A DNA stretch of 64,000 nucleotides from Glossina fuscipes (GCF_014805625.2 NW_023998452.1:1160308-1224307); one strand, 5' to 3'. Counted from the first letter of the stretch, positions 39,869 through 51,578 are shown. Made by a program: numbers and translations. Notes: generated by a model from the sequence alone, not told the origin.

Positions 39869-40164
39869 TGCTGATGATAGCTGGGATAGTAACGTCTGTG
39901 ATGACCGTTACTTTCGAGAGCATAAAAAGCACCCATATCGGTGGTATCTAAGCCTAGACCGCTACCCGAACCGGCCCCCCCTCCGCCGCCGCCTAGACCA
40001 CTGCTACCGCTGGCCGTAGATCCTAAACCGCCGGATAAGCCATGATGTCCCAAACTTGAGGCGGTAGCACCAATGCCATTCGTTTGTGGCGAACCACTGC
40101 TTACCAGACGCGGATTATCGTACCAGCTGCGAGCGGCGGCTTCCGCCGTAGAAGTCATATCCAT
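39867..40164 (-). CDS. grn: First coding exon of a GATA-type transcription factor, probably grain (GATAc); partial
   Basis: This is the only strong coding exon in the window. ATG lies at 40164-40162 with a purine at -3 and G at +4; a second in-frame ATG is codon 3. The exon encodes 99 residues plus one base (phase 1) and stops being coding at a GTAAGT donor, so the open frame beyond 39866 is intronic read-through. Residues 1-23 carry M-D-M-T-S-T, an Ala run and R-S-W-Y-D-N-P-R-L; residues 48-71 are Gly/Ser-rich low complexity; residues 77-99 read M-G-A-F-Y-A-L-E then H-H-R-R-Y-Y-P-S-Y-H-Q-H. The last segment resembles the short Tyr-rich stretch in the N-terminal part of GATA1/2/3-class proteins. 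In flies grain is a nuclear DNA-binding protein needed for axon guidance and organ shape. The two GATA zinc fingers are not in this exon and were not found in the window. Base composition is clearly GC-richer than the flanks. The gene name rests on remembered family resemblance; another developmental regulator remains possible. Confidence 0.62.
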
Positions 40165-41320
40165 TTCGAGTATAATTTTGGCAGATTTTTTCTTAAACCA
40201 CCAAAGTCTCGAATAAAATTTTTTTTTTTTAGCAAAAGGTTTAGTTTACCTTTTGTAATTAAATCACAATAATTTTTAGTGTAAATATTTTTGTGCAGCA
40301 ATTAATTGCTTTAAAAGAAACTTGGTTTCTGTTTAAAGAAAAACATAAAATGATTGAATGAAGAAATCTTCACTATTTCGAAGTACGCAGGTATTTAACA
40401 GAAACCGACACAATTTCATTAAAGTCCTGTTTATCGCTTCTCAAGACATTCCTTTGAAATTGACTTTATCTGGAACTTAGGGTTAAGATTATATAATTAA
40501 ACTAAATTACTTTGTTTGTAATTACAGTTGCTTTGAAAAGGTAATCACTGTTTGGATTCGCAAATATTATAACTTTCTGTCATATTTGAAGGCTTGCATC
40601 GATTTTTTCGCTATCTTGCGGGGTATGTGTTGATTGTTCAGTCCGGGTCTCTCAGATGTTATGGCTCCTATCAAAGCGTACGGTCGCAATGTGTAAATTG
40701 CTTACTGATAAGGTTAACAAAGTTGCGAAAAGTATTCAAGATAATCTCAGTTAGCTAATAAAAAGTTTGCGAGAGGCTGAAAACGGAGCTTCTGTAAAAT
40801 CGATTCGTTTTTAGCTCGTTCCATGTGGACAAAAAAAAAACTTGCATGCTTCCCTACACATTTTGACCTAAAACGAAGATAAATTTACCTTTAAAAAGGA
40901 GTTCAATATGCGTACACTAGAAGGCATGAATAGAATTTAATAACCCAGACCGCCTTGCTCTAAGTTCTATATAAGATTTCGTTTAACGAATCGGGCCTTT
41001 TAAAGAACAGTCCTTCAAAGGCCTCAACATACTGCTTAGGTATTGCTATGAAAGAAAGGAATAAAACTGTCCCTTAAAGAATTGAAGAAACATTTATTCG
41101 ATTACTTGTAAAGTTGTAAGAAGATCAAGAGATGCAAGGAAACTACATAGATAACTGTGTTTCAGTAAGTAGACAATTTCCGTTCTTACGGAAAATACCT
41201 CGGATAAATGGATGGTAAGAAAATTTGAAATGTTTTCGGTCCTTTAAGAGTTAAACGGTGCGGAATCAACCATTTCATTACACAGTTAGTGCTAGTGAAA
41301 CCAAGTTTGCTTTGAGTTTG
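40165..41320 (-). promoter_or_regulatory. Presumed 5' UTR and promoter-proximal DNA upstream of the grn exon
   Basis: This is the DNA immediately upstream of the ATG on the minus strand. It is AT-rich, with an A run just upstream of the start (a T run at about 40219-40230 on the plus strand). I cannot place the transcription start, and a 5' UTR intron is possible. GATA-like cores occur (for example around 40465, 40704 and 40737) but at a density expected by chance in AT-rich DNA. No clear TATA box or core-promoter set stands out. Confidence 0.3.
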
Positions 41321-44093
41321 GCTTATGAAGCTTCAAATATCGCAGATCAGTAGCAGTTATTCGTGGAGGGCATTAATAGTAGTCATGGTAGTTCCAATAA
41401 TAGTTGTGCCACTAAATGAAGTTTTCTTCAGGTTATTTCGCGTATTTTTATTTAGATTTTGTTCGAACATATCCGTGCAGCTAAATCTAATTCATTCTAA
41501 TTTATTAATTTATCAAATTTGAAAGAGAATGACAACTGCATTGTTCCTCCTCCACCTCCCTAAATATTATTATTTTATTACGCTTCCCTCTATCTAAAAA
41601 AAAATTGTCAAAAGCGTCTCTTTTGAACTGTTACGCCAGACTTATCCCTTAGGGCAATATCGTTGCATTAGTCACATTTCATTTGCGTTGTGGCGTAAAT
41701 ACTTTTTCAATTTTTAAAATAGAATATTTACCATAGAAGTATATATTGTCTACGGTCAAATTAGTCCATATTTGTTTTCCAATATTGTAAAACGCTTGCA
41801 GTAATAATGGATTCATATCAGATATGCTTAAAATGCACTCTACTCTACTATTACTCTAAAATATTTATCACTTATAGTCCTTTGAGTGCACAAATTATGG
41901 CAGGAAGCTCGCCTTAATAGTGGAGTCAACTTGCTTTCAATTTAAACTCAATTTATTCCAAGCTTTTTCGTAACTAATGCGAAACGTTTGCATGAGTGGT
42001 ATGAGAGGGAGAGAGAAAGAGAGAGTAGAGCAGCGAAACTTAAATTGGAGAATTAATGTGTAAGGGCCGAGAAGTATTACATTGAAGCAATTAAAAAGCA
42101 GTAAAAGAAGGCATTTTCCCTAGGAAATGTGCCCTTCCGCTATTAGAAGACCTTACGAGTTGAACCTTTTCAATAAAAGTGGCGGTAAGCAGTAAGTAAT
42201 TTTCTAGAAGCTCAGCAAAATTACATATGTTGTTTTTTAAATAGCGTGGGTGAAAGTCCATTTCGCATTGATCGCTGGGGCACAAGTCTATGTATCTAAA
42301 TTCAATTTTTTAACAAACAATGATATCCAAAGCTTCCATTTCATAAAAAAAAAAAAGATAAAACCACATTTGAGATCGCGATCTACTCTAGATCTACTTT
42401 TCAATAGAGATTTTTTTTTAATTAAAATAAAATATTTGCCCTTGATTTTAATTTTTTTTTTTCTTTTAATCGTAAAATTGTTATATGCAAAGATGGCAGC
42501 AGCAATTAATGAGGCGAACAGTTAGACAATAAAAATCTTTAACTTATTTTTAACTCATTTGGTTTATAGAAGATATAAAAATTTCGTTGAGGTCTTAGGA
42601 GGAGGTGATAAGCATTTTCAACCATTCAGACATCGCAGAATGTTTTTAGTTATTAGATATGGAATCACGAAACTACTTTCAACACAAAGCTTGGAAGAAG
42701 GCAGACTTAGGATGATAGATCGCCTTAAGTAGGAAGTAGTTGTTCCATGAAAATTAAAAAAGAGTTTATCTTTCTATCAGTGGTACAAAGTGGCTATTTA
42801 TTTAAGAAAAAAAAAAAAAAAACAATATTTAGGATAAGTTTTTATATTTTATCATGTATATATATATATGGACGCATTTTGTCACATTTATATTAATTTT
42901 ATTTATTTGTTTATTTCTTTTTTATTTTTTTAGTTTCGCACACATTTCATTATTTTATTCTTATATTTTGAAAGTGGCTTATAAGTATTTTCTATTTATT
43001 TCTTTTTTCTTTTAAATATATTTTCTTATGAATCGTTTGCTTCAAAAGTGGCGGAAGTCTTATGTGTTTAAGATTTTTTCTTATTATATTTTTATATATA
43101 CATTTTGTTATATTTATTTAGAGAGTGTATATTTTCAATAAAAATTATTTTAAACTAAACAATTTATTTTAATATAACGGTTTTTTGTTGCTGTTGTAAA
43201 ACGGACTGAGAACGCTATCAAAGTGGAAACCTCTTAATTGGAGCTTAAGTTGAAAGTTTCTGTTGAACGGCACCTACATATGAAAAAAGTGTTAGTGATT
43301 TTTTTTATGGGCTAACACCTACTAACTTGAAACTTTTTCAGTAGTGTAACAAGAGCCCACAACCTTTGGGCCAATTGCTTGGTGTTAAAAACCCATTGCT
43401 GATCTATCAAGAAACGCTCAGATATATCGTAAAGACACTATGAATATGTGACATATGAATTTATCTTATTATGAATTTATGTTATCTAGATATTTTCTTC
43501 AAGTGTTATTATTTTGTCTGTGATTTAATACTAATTATTTGTCCGTCGGTCCTCTGGTAATAGGTGGAATCTTGGACAGAGTTATCTAAAAATTTGTCAA
43601 GTTGTTCGTGTAAGCGCTTTATTTACTGAGACATGAAAGCATTACAATTCATTAGGGGTTTATTTGTCCTTCAATGCGAGACCAATGCGAAAGACATCTA
43701 GAAATATTTGATAATTCCTTTGGATAAAGTCTAACTGCACTCTAAATGTTCTGGTGAATATATAACGAACTATGTGCATAGTTAACCTATTAAACAGGTA
43801 GCAAATGAAATTCTCTGTATAAAATCTAGATAAGAAATTTCCTTTTTTTTTCGGCAATCTTAGAAATATAAGTTGATATGTCCGCATGTTTACAATTCAT
43901 AAAGTAAACATTTAAGTCACATAACTAGTACCCGTAACGAAACATTGGATGATGTATCGAACTGAAAGATTTCTTATCAATTTCAAGATATGATATGAAA
44001 CTGAAATTTATTGTTATGATTAGAAAGACATATTTGCTTTCTATCTACTACAGATAAACTGTTTCTTATAGAAATAGGCGCACAAGTGCATAT

Positions 44094-44098
<5 letters not shown>

Positions 44099-44124
<26 letters not shown>

Positions 44125-44126
44125 GG
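44099..44126. repeat. (TA)n microsatellite
   Basis: About 13 TA steps. Confidence 0.9.
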
Positions 44127-44341
44127 TCGACATATAAAAGCGTATTTGTTTTCCGAAATGTTTAAAGAGAAGTCAAGACGAACACCTATCGTAGATTATT
44201 ATTTTCAATTATTCTGCCGACGCAAAAACCGTTGACTGTAAGTTAGTACTAAACCATAGGTAGGTCGTTATGTTAAATACATTTTTGCCTTTTTCTATTG
44301 GCAATTGCTTGGTTTCCGTTAAAGTTTTGCACTTTTAATAT

Positions 44342-44373
44342 ACACACACACAAACACACACCCACACACACAT
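44342..44373. repeat. (CA)n microsatellite
   Basis: CA steps with AA and CC interruptions. Confidence 0.9.
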
Positions 44374-45291
44374 ACATATGCACGTATTCGAATAACGTAT
44401 GTAATCGGCCTTACATTAGCTTAAAACCTTTTCTCAAGTTTCGATATTATTAAATTTGAATTTTTGCACATATTTCGTTTTAGTATTAAATACCCGCACA
44501 TACTTTCACTTATATAAGGAAGTGAAAAAAGATTTAAAAAAAAGCAATCGATTATCTTAAGATATTTTCTTTTTTTATATATATATTTATTATTATTAAT
44601 TTGTTTGCTTCAAAATTTTTAAATTTAGAATACGTTTACGCGTATGTATTCGTATTCGTTTAAAGACGCGTGAAAAATTTCGTTCTGTTGATACATAATC
44701 GACGGCACGGACACCCGCTTTAATGACAATTAGCGTTTAAATTTACTACGTTTGTGTAAACAACGACACCGATGATGATGAAGTGATTATATTGTAATCT
44801 CTACTATACTTTTTTTTTTTCTTATGCTTGGGTTTTGCTTCTTCTTCCGTAATATACAAACAAATGATAACGAAATCACACAAACGTAATTCCCTTACTC
44901 ACGCAAGCAAACACGTCAACAGTCGCAGACAAACTAAATTCACATCACATGCAATAATGAGAACAAAGCGCAACATTGTTAAGAAGAAAAGAGATGGGAG
45001 GATAATACTAAAAGAAAAAAAAAACAAATAAGGACAGAGGTTGGCTATATGTTTGGTTGGGCGAAGTGGTTAAACAGCTCACCCGATTGTTGGTGGAAAA
45101 ATGCAAAAATGGCTTTTTAGGTGTGCTGTTATCCATAAAGCGAGAGTCAAATCTTTATTTTTAAAAGATGTCTGCGATTATCTCTTTTCCACGCATACTA
45201 TCTGCTGTTAAAAGGCGTTGTTTGTTTTAAAGAGAACCGGTTTTGCTGGTTGTCACTTTCAAGTTTTTCATTTAGTCTGGCAATGCCTAAA

Positions 45292-45420
45292 TACACACAC
45301 ACATACACACACACACACATACACACTCTTTTAAACAAAATAATAGCAGTAAGACTTGGAGGAGATATTTATAAATGTGTAAATTTAATGAGTGTGTGTG
45401 TGTGTGTGTGTATGTATGTG
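45292..45420. repeat. (CA)n and (TG)n facing tracts
   Basis: A CA tract at 45292-45327 is followed about 65 bp later by a TG tract at 45391-45420; the two are complementary and could pair as an imperfect inverted repeat. Confidence 0.85.
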
Positions 45421-45591
45421 CGATATGACCCTCTCTCTTCCTATATATATGTGCTGTGAGTATTAAATATTAAACAACTTATTCGTAAGCACTTTTGAGT
45501 TCGTGTTGCTATCTCTGTTTCATTTTTTTTGTGGTGTTGACATTTCTTTCACACCTTTGGGTGGTAGTCGATGTTAAAGTGAAGTTGACGA

Positions 45592-45620
45592 TGGTGTTGG
45601 TGGTGGTGGTGGTGATGATG
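45592..45620. repeat. (GGT)n passing into (GAT)n
   Basis: About six GGT triplets then three GAT triplets. Confidence 0.9.
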
Positions 45621-46036
45621 AAATTGCATGCATGAGTGCATCGTTCAATGTTTAAATGCCCACATAACATGGTACACATCTACATATGTGAACATGTATG
45701 CACGCATACACATTTACATTCATATATGTATGTACGCATATATCTGTATATGCCTAGATGTTGATAGTATTACTTTCGAGTACATAGTTAGATGCATGCG
45801 TAGTCTTACATGCATTTATTATGCTCTCTTCGCTTTAAAAATTCTGAAGCTACTCGTACGTTTGCTGTCAAACAGTGACAACAATCATCGATCGTTCCGT
45901 TTGTGATTATGCGGTTTATTTATGGTTTTAACATGTGCAGATTTGTCTTGATTTTTAGCCCATTGAAACGTACACGTGCAAGCGAGAAAGACTGACACTG
46001 TATGAATATGACGAGTGTAAGCGTGTGTGCCCATAC

Positions 46037-46193
46037 ATGTGTGTGAGTGTATGTGTGTGAGTGTATGTGTGTGTTTATGTGTTTGCATGTATATGTTGGC
46101 ACTTATTGTGACTGTAAATAGGAATCCACACAGATTTATATAACGCCTGGCCGTCGTTGTTCCTGCCGGTGTCGTCGTCGTCGTCGTTGTCGT
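46037..46193. repeat. (TG)n-rich tract and (GTC)n tract
   Basis: GTGTGAGTGTATGTGTGTGA steps at 46037-46084 and about five GTC triplets at 46170-46190. The His/Thr frames on the minus strand are products of the first tract. Confidence 0.85.
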
Positions 46194-46530
46194 TATTGTA
46201 ATGTGCTTGAATGGAAAGAATAAAATAGTTGTTGTTTAGGTATCGCTCTGTTTGCGGAAGCAGTAATAGCATATGTGCAAGTAAACGCGAAATTTCTTTG
46301 GTTTCTTTTGTTTTTATCTCTTATGTTATGTTATGTTTTACTGTTTTTTTCTTTTTTTTTTTTTTGTTATTTTCATTTCAAATTTGCCAAGTTTTTGCCA
46401 TTTTGATTTTAGGCGGACTTTGGCTACGCAAGCTCTAAGTCTTTTGTCGCTTTAGTTGTTGTAACCAATGCGTTGCTTTTCTTTTCAGATATAAACAAAA
46501 AAAAAAGAAAACTATTAGCGTAGAACATCT

Positions 46531-46557
46531 GCATATATACATACACATATACATATA

Positions 46558-46593
<36 letters not shown>
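46531..46593. repeat. ATAC/(AT)n microsatellite
   Basis: CATATATACATACACATATA steps followed by a pure AT run of about 30 bp. Confidence 0.9.
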
Positions 46594-46595
<2 letters not shown>

Positions 46596-48597
46596 TGTTT
46601 TTCTACGCATAATCGCAAAAAAATGTGCTTACTTCCTCTATGCATAGTAACAGAATACGAATTTTTGTGTTTTCTTTTTTTTTCGTTTAAACAATACCCT
46701 TTGGTAGAAATAAACCGTTTAATTTTCTGAAAGAATTCATATTTGCCTAGAGTTTGCATAACTAACAGACTGTCTACCCGATTATTTGGTTGACATAGTC
46801 TGCCATTGTGTCTACACCGTCATCATGACAATGGTTACTGTTCGGAAATGGGCAACACCACCGACGCCATTAATACTTTGGCTTGTTTCTGTATGCATGT
46901 CCGTATGTATGTTTATGCATGTGTGCTTGAGTGTTTATTTGCTTAAAATCCTCCGTGCAAACAGGCAGGCAAGTATACAGCGAAAATTTTTGTGTGAAGC
47001 ATATTTTCCTTCCTTCCTTCCGTTCGTACGACCGCCGGTTGGTTTGATTATTATATATACATATGTATATATATATTTTTTTCCTGATTATTTATCGAAT
47101 TCTTCAATCCCTAATGTTTGGTCATATAAACATAGTGCTGTTTGTGACATTTGCCTTTTTTGCTTCGTTTTGTTTCGTTTGTTTTTTTTTTTTTGCTCTT
47201 TTTTTTCCTATTTCTTATTAAAGGACATTCAATAGCTGTTGTTGTTCATTTTTGCGGACTATTGAATTTTTTCGCATTTTTATTATTTTTGTGTATTCCT
47301 GGCTACAACACAATAACAGCAACAAAGTGTACTCATACATGCGGTTCAAAAAGGTTGTGTTGTGATTTCGTTTTTACTTTTTCAGGCTGCTAAGGAACTT
47401 CTTCTAGAGTCTTTTACTAATATGTTCGCAAGCAAATATGTGGTGTCACTTGTATTTTATAATGTTCTTTATTAAATAGATTGAATTTTAAAATTTTACT
47501 TTTACACAATTTTTATTTTCCTACTCAGTTTTTGTAACGCATTAATATCCTATTTTTCCATGTTTTTTAAAATTTTTTCATTAGTATATTTATTTGCAAA
47601 ACTACAAGCCAAGGCACGTAGTTACATTAGTTACAACTTTAAAAATAAAGAAAATTGCAAAATAGAATTATATTTGATGCTTTGAGACTCGCTTATCAAT
47701 TAGGATCTAACGAGATGTAACATGTCAATGCCAGGTAGAGAAATCCTCATCTGCCGCAAGACACCATGCTTGGTGCGTTAAAAAAAAATAGATAGTTTTT
47801 TTTTAAATTCGGTGAAACGCAGCAGCAACTTTAAGAAATTGAATTTGGTATTTAAAGTAGTAAAATAATTTCAAGAAATTGACATGAGAAGAAAATGAAA
47901 AATTGGAGCACAGTTTACCTCCGGATACTACGGCAATCCTACAGTACTCCGAGACCTTTCGACAATTGAGAAAATAGTGGAACACGAATTTTATCAAACT
48001 TTGCAAAATTTTAGGAAACTTTTCGAATTGAAATAAGAAACTCCCCTAGTTTCAGTAGAAAGGTTACTCTGCAAAGCATAAAGAAAGGCCTAGGCTTAGG
48101 CGAACACTTAGAGTCGTATTAGTTACATGAAGATCCTTCAAATGAAAGGAGCGTAAAGTTTAAAGAGAACTTCATAAATGCTTAGCATCACACAATGGTT
48201 TTTATGAGGAACTTTTAGCTAAAAGCAAGTAACCTAAAATAACAGATATTTTACAAAGGATAGAACGTAATATAGTAAGTTTGAAGATAATTTAGTGAAA
48301 TGCTCGAAGGATGCGGATATCTTGCCGAAAAGAAAACGCACGCGGTTAACAGTGTTCAATGATGATGAAGAAGACTTTGTTTAATTCATATTAATATGTG
48401 TTACTTATTAAGAAAATTTTAGTAAATGTATTTATCCTAACTATGTAACTGTAATAGCATGTTTCTTTTAATTTTTGATACCTAGTCGCCTTTGTCGTAC
48501 CTGGTCGCTTCGTATAACACATAATTCGCATGACATGACAACTTTTTGGAACCTAACTCTACTGCTATGTGGGCATGTATATATGGGAGAAAGTGGG

Positions 48598-48598
<1 letters not shown>

Positions 48599-48644
<46 letters not shown>

Positions 48645-48658
48645 GGAGAGAGAGAGAC
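48599..48658. repeat. (GA)n tract, ~60 bp
   Basis: GA steps with a few AA and GG interruptions, about 8.4 kb upstream of the grn start. GAGA-binding factors bind such tracts in flies, so a regulatory role is conceivable but not shown. A shorter GA tract lies at 42003-42030. Confidence 0.9.
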
Positions 48659-49278
48659 CTTTAACAACGCCACTTGTTTCAGACCACAATTCTGAACAAC
48701 CTATGCAAGAATAAATGTTGAATACCTATCTACTCATTATAGAAAGCGTGCATTTTCTAAGCAGTGCAGCTCTAGTTCATGCACTGATATACTCTTGCTT
48801 TTAAAGATCGTTGACTGTATGAAAGGAGCATCAAACTAAAGAGCTTTTCCAATAACAACTAATCGTGTCTTCAATTATATTAAATCGCGCTATACAAGCC
48901 TGCAAAGAAATCTATCTGAGGAATTGTTAATCACCTTTGATATTTTGATTTGGTAACTTACTATAAAGCCTTTCACCATTTCCTATCATATATTTAACAC
49001 AATGGAAAGAAGAAAGATTATGCGGATTATACGACATTGCAAAGGGCAATCAAGTATTCTAAGTTTAGGTCAATTCGTTGTCGAAAGATAGTTCCGGCAT
49101 TGTAAGTGACAGCTGTTTTCAGCTGGTTTCAAAGAGCTGGAACATGAACTCAATATAATATTGTGTTTGTGTAACTTTTGGTTTGTTATAAAAGCCTTGG
49201 TTTCCACTCTATTGAATGCATCAAATTTTATATTAAGAAAGCAGCATTTGCGAGAGTTTTTTAGTTTTCTGTTTTAAT

Positions 49279-49392
49279 AGGAGAAAAGGTGCAGCTGAAG
49301 AAAACCCAATACTTGCAGAAGTTTACGGCGATAGTGCATACATACCATCTCAAGGATCCGATCGGGATAATTTTAGTTGCAATATATCTTAA
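49279..49392 (+). pseudogene. Possible mariner N-terminal fragment on the plus strand
   Basis: A short open stretch reads K-G-A-A-E-E-N-P-I-L-A-E-V-Y-G-D-S-A before a stop at 49390-49392. The words A-A-E and V-Y-G-D-S-A recall the first helix-turn-helix of some mariner transposases (K-G-x-x-A-x-E ... V-Y-G-x-x-A). It lies beside, but in the opposite orientation to, the minus-strand mariner fossil, so the two would be separate insertions or a rearrangement. The match is short and could be chance. Confidence 0.25.
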
Positions 49393-49435
49393 CTCTTCCA
49401 TATTCTTCGAATTCTAGTAATAAACTAATACAAGT

Positions 49436-49800
49436 TATGTAGTTTTCTACTTTTCCAATGTATTCCCCAAAACGTTTAATGCATTTTTCTAATGATTCTT
49501 CAATTCGCTTACCTCGAAGGGACTTTCTCTCGAGACTTCTTAGTTAGCCCCCGTATGGCTATTAAAATCTCATGGATTGATAGAAAACATTTCGTTGGCT
49601 TTAAAGTAATCCTCAAACTCATATAATATTCGTTCTTAAAGGTTTCGCGTTGCAGAAAGAATTCATAGCGCACAACATCGCGATAATTATCGCGAAAAAT
49701 ATTGTAACATCATCCTGAGTTTTGAGTAACTGTGGCATGGTTTTTTCGGTCTTGCCCCTCCTTTTTCACAATACTCTCTTTATTGATTCGTTTTTTCCGC
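49436..49800 (-). pseudogene. Mariner transposase fossil, catalytic-region and C-terminal fragments
   Basis: Read on the minus strand, one frame gives R-D-N-Y-R-D-V-V-R-Y-E-F-F-L-Q-R-E-T-F-K-N-E-Y-Y in consecutive codons (around 49625-49695), matching the mariner block F-F-D-x-x-G-V-V-x-x-E-F-L-P-x-G-x-T-x-N-x-x-Y-Y. Just before it another frame gives K-T-E-K-T-M-P, like the basic K-K-P/K-K-A stretch preceding that block. Further downstream, near 49440-49520, a frame gives L-E-K-C-I-K-R-F-G-E-Y-I, like the C-terminal R-W-x-K-C-I-x-x-x-G-x-Y of mariners. Frameshifts and stops separate the blocks and much of the catalytic region is deleted. No convincing terminal repeats were found. Confidence 0.6.
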
Positions 49801-50326
49801 GTCGTATTACACAGTTTTTAAAGGCAAACCATTCCTGTCTTCACCTCTGTTTGATTTAAAACAGTTCAGTAGTGTACCCTTCTTTTCATCAATCCTAAGT
49901 ATTGCGCACTATACATGCAAATTGAGGCACTTCTCTTAATTTCATGCAAATACTACTGAAAAGGCAGCATTTCGATACAAATTTTCGCCAAAGACTTTCT
50001 CATTAGTTAAGATCGCATATTTTACCTAAGCTCTAAGCGTTCGCTTTCACGACATCAAACACGTTTGGATCGAATCGAGAACAAATTCAGTGATTTATTT
50101 ATTTACATTTCGGAATTTCCCGACAAGCAATTTTTGGTATCGCATACGGAAGAGTGCCGCCCAATAATATTATTTGAGGCTTTTTTAAAGAAATACTCAG
50201 CCACTGAAAAGGTTGAAGTGCAAAATTCCGGATGAAAGTCTATAATTGCGAAGTGAACATTTTTTCGACTCATTAAATGCTTCCACTTCTTAGCCGTGGT
50301 AAAAATTGAAGCAAGAATTAAAGCGG

Positions 50327-50452
50327 CTAATAATCATTCACGAGGTCCTTTAAAAACCTTACTGAGTATAAAAGACGACAACATTTCTTTCTCATCAGCC
50401 CAATACTTGCGTCGGTCATTGGCCATCATAAAAGACTGGAGTAGAGTAAAAC
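50327..50452. repeat. ~138-bp local repeat, unit 1
   Basis: CTAATAATCATT, then CCTTTAAAAACCTTACTGAG and TATAAAA, then TTTCTTTCTCATCAGCCCAA with TACTTGC. Related to units at 51221 and 51359. It ends where the dispersed element at 50453 begins. Confidence 0.6.
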
Positions 50453-51217
50453 AAGTAAGTAAATGAATTTCGGTCGTGACCGAATCTCTTATAGCCATCA
50501 CCGTTATCCTAAAGAAGACTAAATAAAACGAAAAGGCCTAAATTTTTACTCTCTATAATACGGGCTGGGTGCGGTTGATTTTTTTCTATTTTCAGAATAA
50601 AAGTGGAAATTTAAATGGTGTGTTGTACTCTATGAGCAATAAGCACAAAACGTGGAAAGCAAAGATGTTCACAATATTTGTTAGGTAGATATGTGGACGT
50701 TTTAAGCGTTTCCTTCGACCGATTCGGGAGAATGTTTACGTCGGACACAGACGAGTAGACAGACAGACGAACAGGTCCATATGCTTAGCCGCATTCCGAA
50801 TTTGAAACTGACCAAAACTATGTATTTAAAGCTTGATCTTACGCGTTATACACGTGGGCGTGGCCAATTCTACTCTGTGGAGATAATATAGTATTGCCAA
50901 TAGGTTCTTTTCAAATTTCCCTGTGGCATCCAACCAATCTGGCCCATTTTCAATACCAACCTGCGTGCACTTCCAAACTTCCTTGCAAACATGAAGCCGA
51001 CAGCTCCATTCTCGAGCCCAGGAGAGTGTTCACTAATTAAGCGGACACATGGAGGACCACGCTAATACTCGATTCAGAATTAGATGCTGCTCAACAATAT
51101 ATATACTCAACAACAATATATATTCTGCTGTGTCTAAAGTTTCCTTCTGGGCGGTGCAACGTTTTGGCGAAATGAATATACCACTCATTCTTCGATGACG
51201 GGTATAAATGTAAGTAA
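50453..51217 (+). repeat. Dispersed transposon-like element, copy 2 (~765 bp)
   Basis: Same family as 8341-9170 in inverse orientation. It begins AAGTAAGTAAATGAATTTCGG, a near match to the reverse complement of the other copy's right end, followed by a TTCGGTC/GACCGAA inverted repeat (50469-50484) and CCATCACCGTTATCC (50496-50510). It ends GATGACGGGTATAAATG. Internal motifs include the GACAGACAGACGAAC-type tract near 50760 and a TATA-rich stretch at 51098-51123. It lies between repeat units at 50327 and 51221, so it may have inserted into that small array. Confidence 0.65.
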
Positions 51218-51220
51218 AAA

Positions 51221-51427
51221 CTAACAATTATTAAAAACTCATTTAAAAAGTTTACTGAGTACAAAAAACGCCGTAATATCTCTTTTGTCTACCCAATAGT
51301 TGCACGGTTTTTTATTCACCGTTGCAAACGGTCTCCTTTGGAATATGAAAATGAAAGACTAATAATCATTAAAAACTTGTTTAAAAACTTTACTGAGTAT
51401 AAAAGTATTATTGCATTATATTTCTTC
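51221..51427. repeat. ~138-bp local repeat, units 2 and 3 in tandem
   Basis: Unit 2 starts at 51221 (CTAACAATTATTAAAAAC ... TTTACTGAGTACAAAA ... CTACCCAATAGTTGC), and unit 3 starts at 51359 (CTAATAATCATTAAAAAC ... TTTACTGAGTATAAAA). The start-to-start distance is 138 bp. Unit 3 fades out after about 70 bp. A perfect hairpin ACCGTT-gca-AACGGT lies in unit 2 (51319-51333). Confidence 0.65.
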
Positions 51428-51554
51428 AAACGTTTTATTACAAATCTATATGTGTGTACGCTAAAGTCCAACAAATCCCAACCACCCAATAAAACTAGAA
51501 TTAACAATTTGACAGCAATAAACTAAAAACTTTAATTTTATTTATTTTTTGTTT

Positions 51555-51578
51555 TATATATATATATATATATATATA
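51555..51578. repeat. (TA)n microsatellite
   Basis: About 12 TA steps followed by a T run. Confidence 0.9.

Larger units (their letters stand above)
41321..49278. other. Non-coding DNA upstream of grn, microsatellite-rich
   Basis: Open frames here are short, mostly start at non-ATG codons, or are created by (TATG)n, (CA)n and poly-T tracts. Notable tracts are listed separately. From 43000 to 43160 the DNA is extremely AT-rich. No coding sequence or RNA gene is supported. Confidence 0.5.

Noticed and set aside
40433..40880. Several GATA-like words upstream of the grn start, suggesting autoregulation
   Set aside because: Their number is about what is expected by chance in AT-rich DNA; no clustering beyond background is visible.
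45055..45100. GGGCGAAGTGGTTAAAC, resembling a tRNA A box
   Set aside because: It has an extra base relative to the A-box consensus and no B box follows at tRNA spacing.
46786..47235. 149-codon plus-strand frame
   Set aside because: It starts at TTG, crosses TATG-type repeats and T runs, and contains no recognisable domain or splice context.
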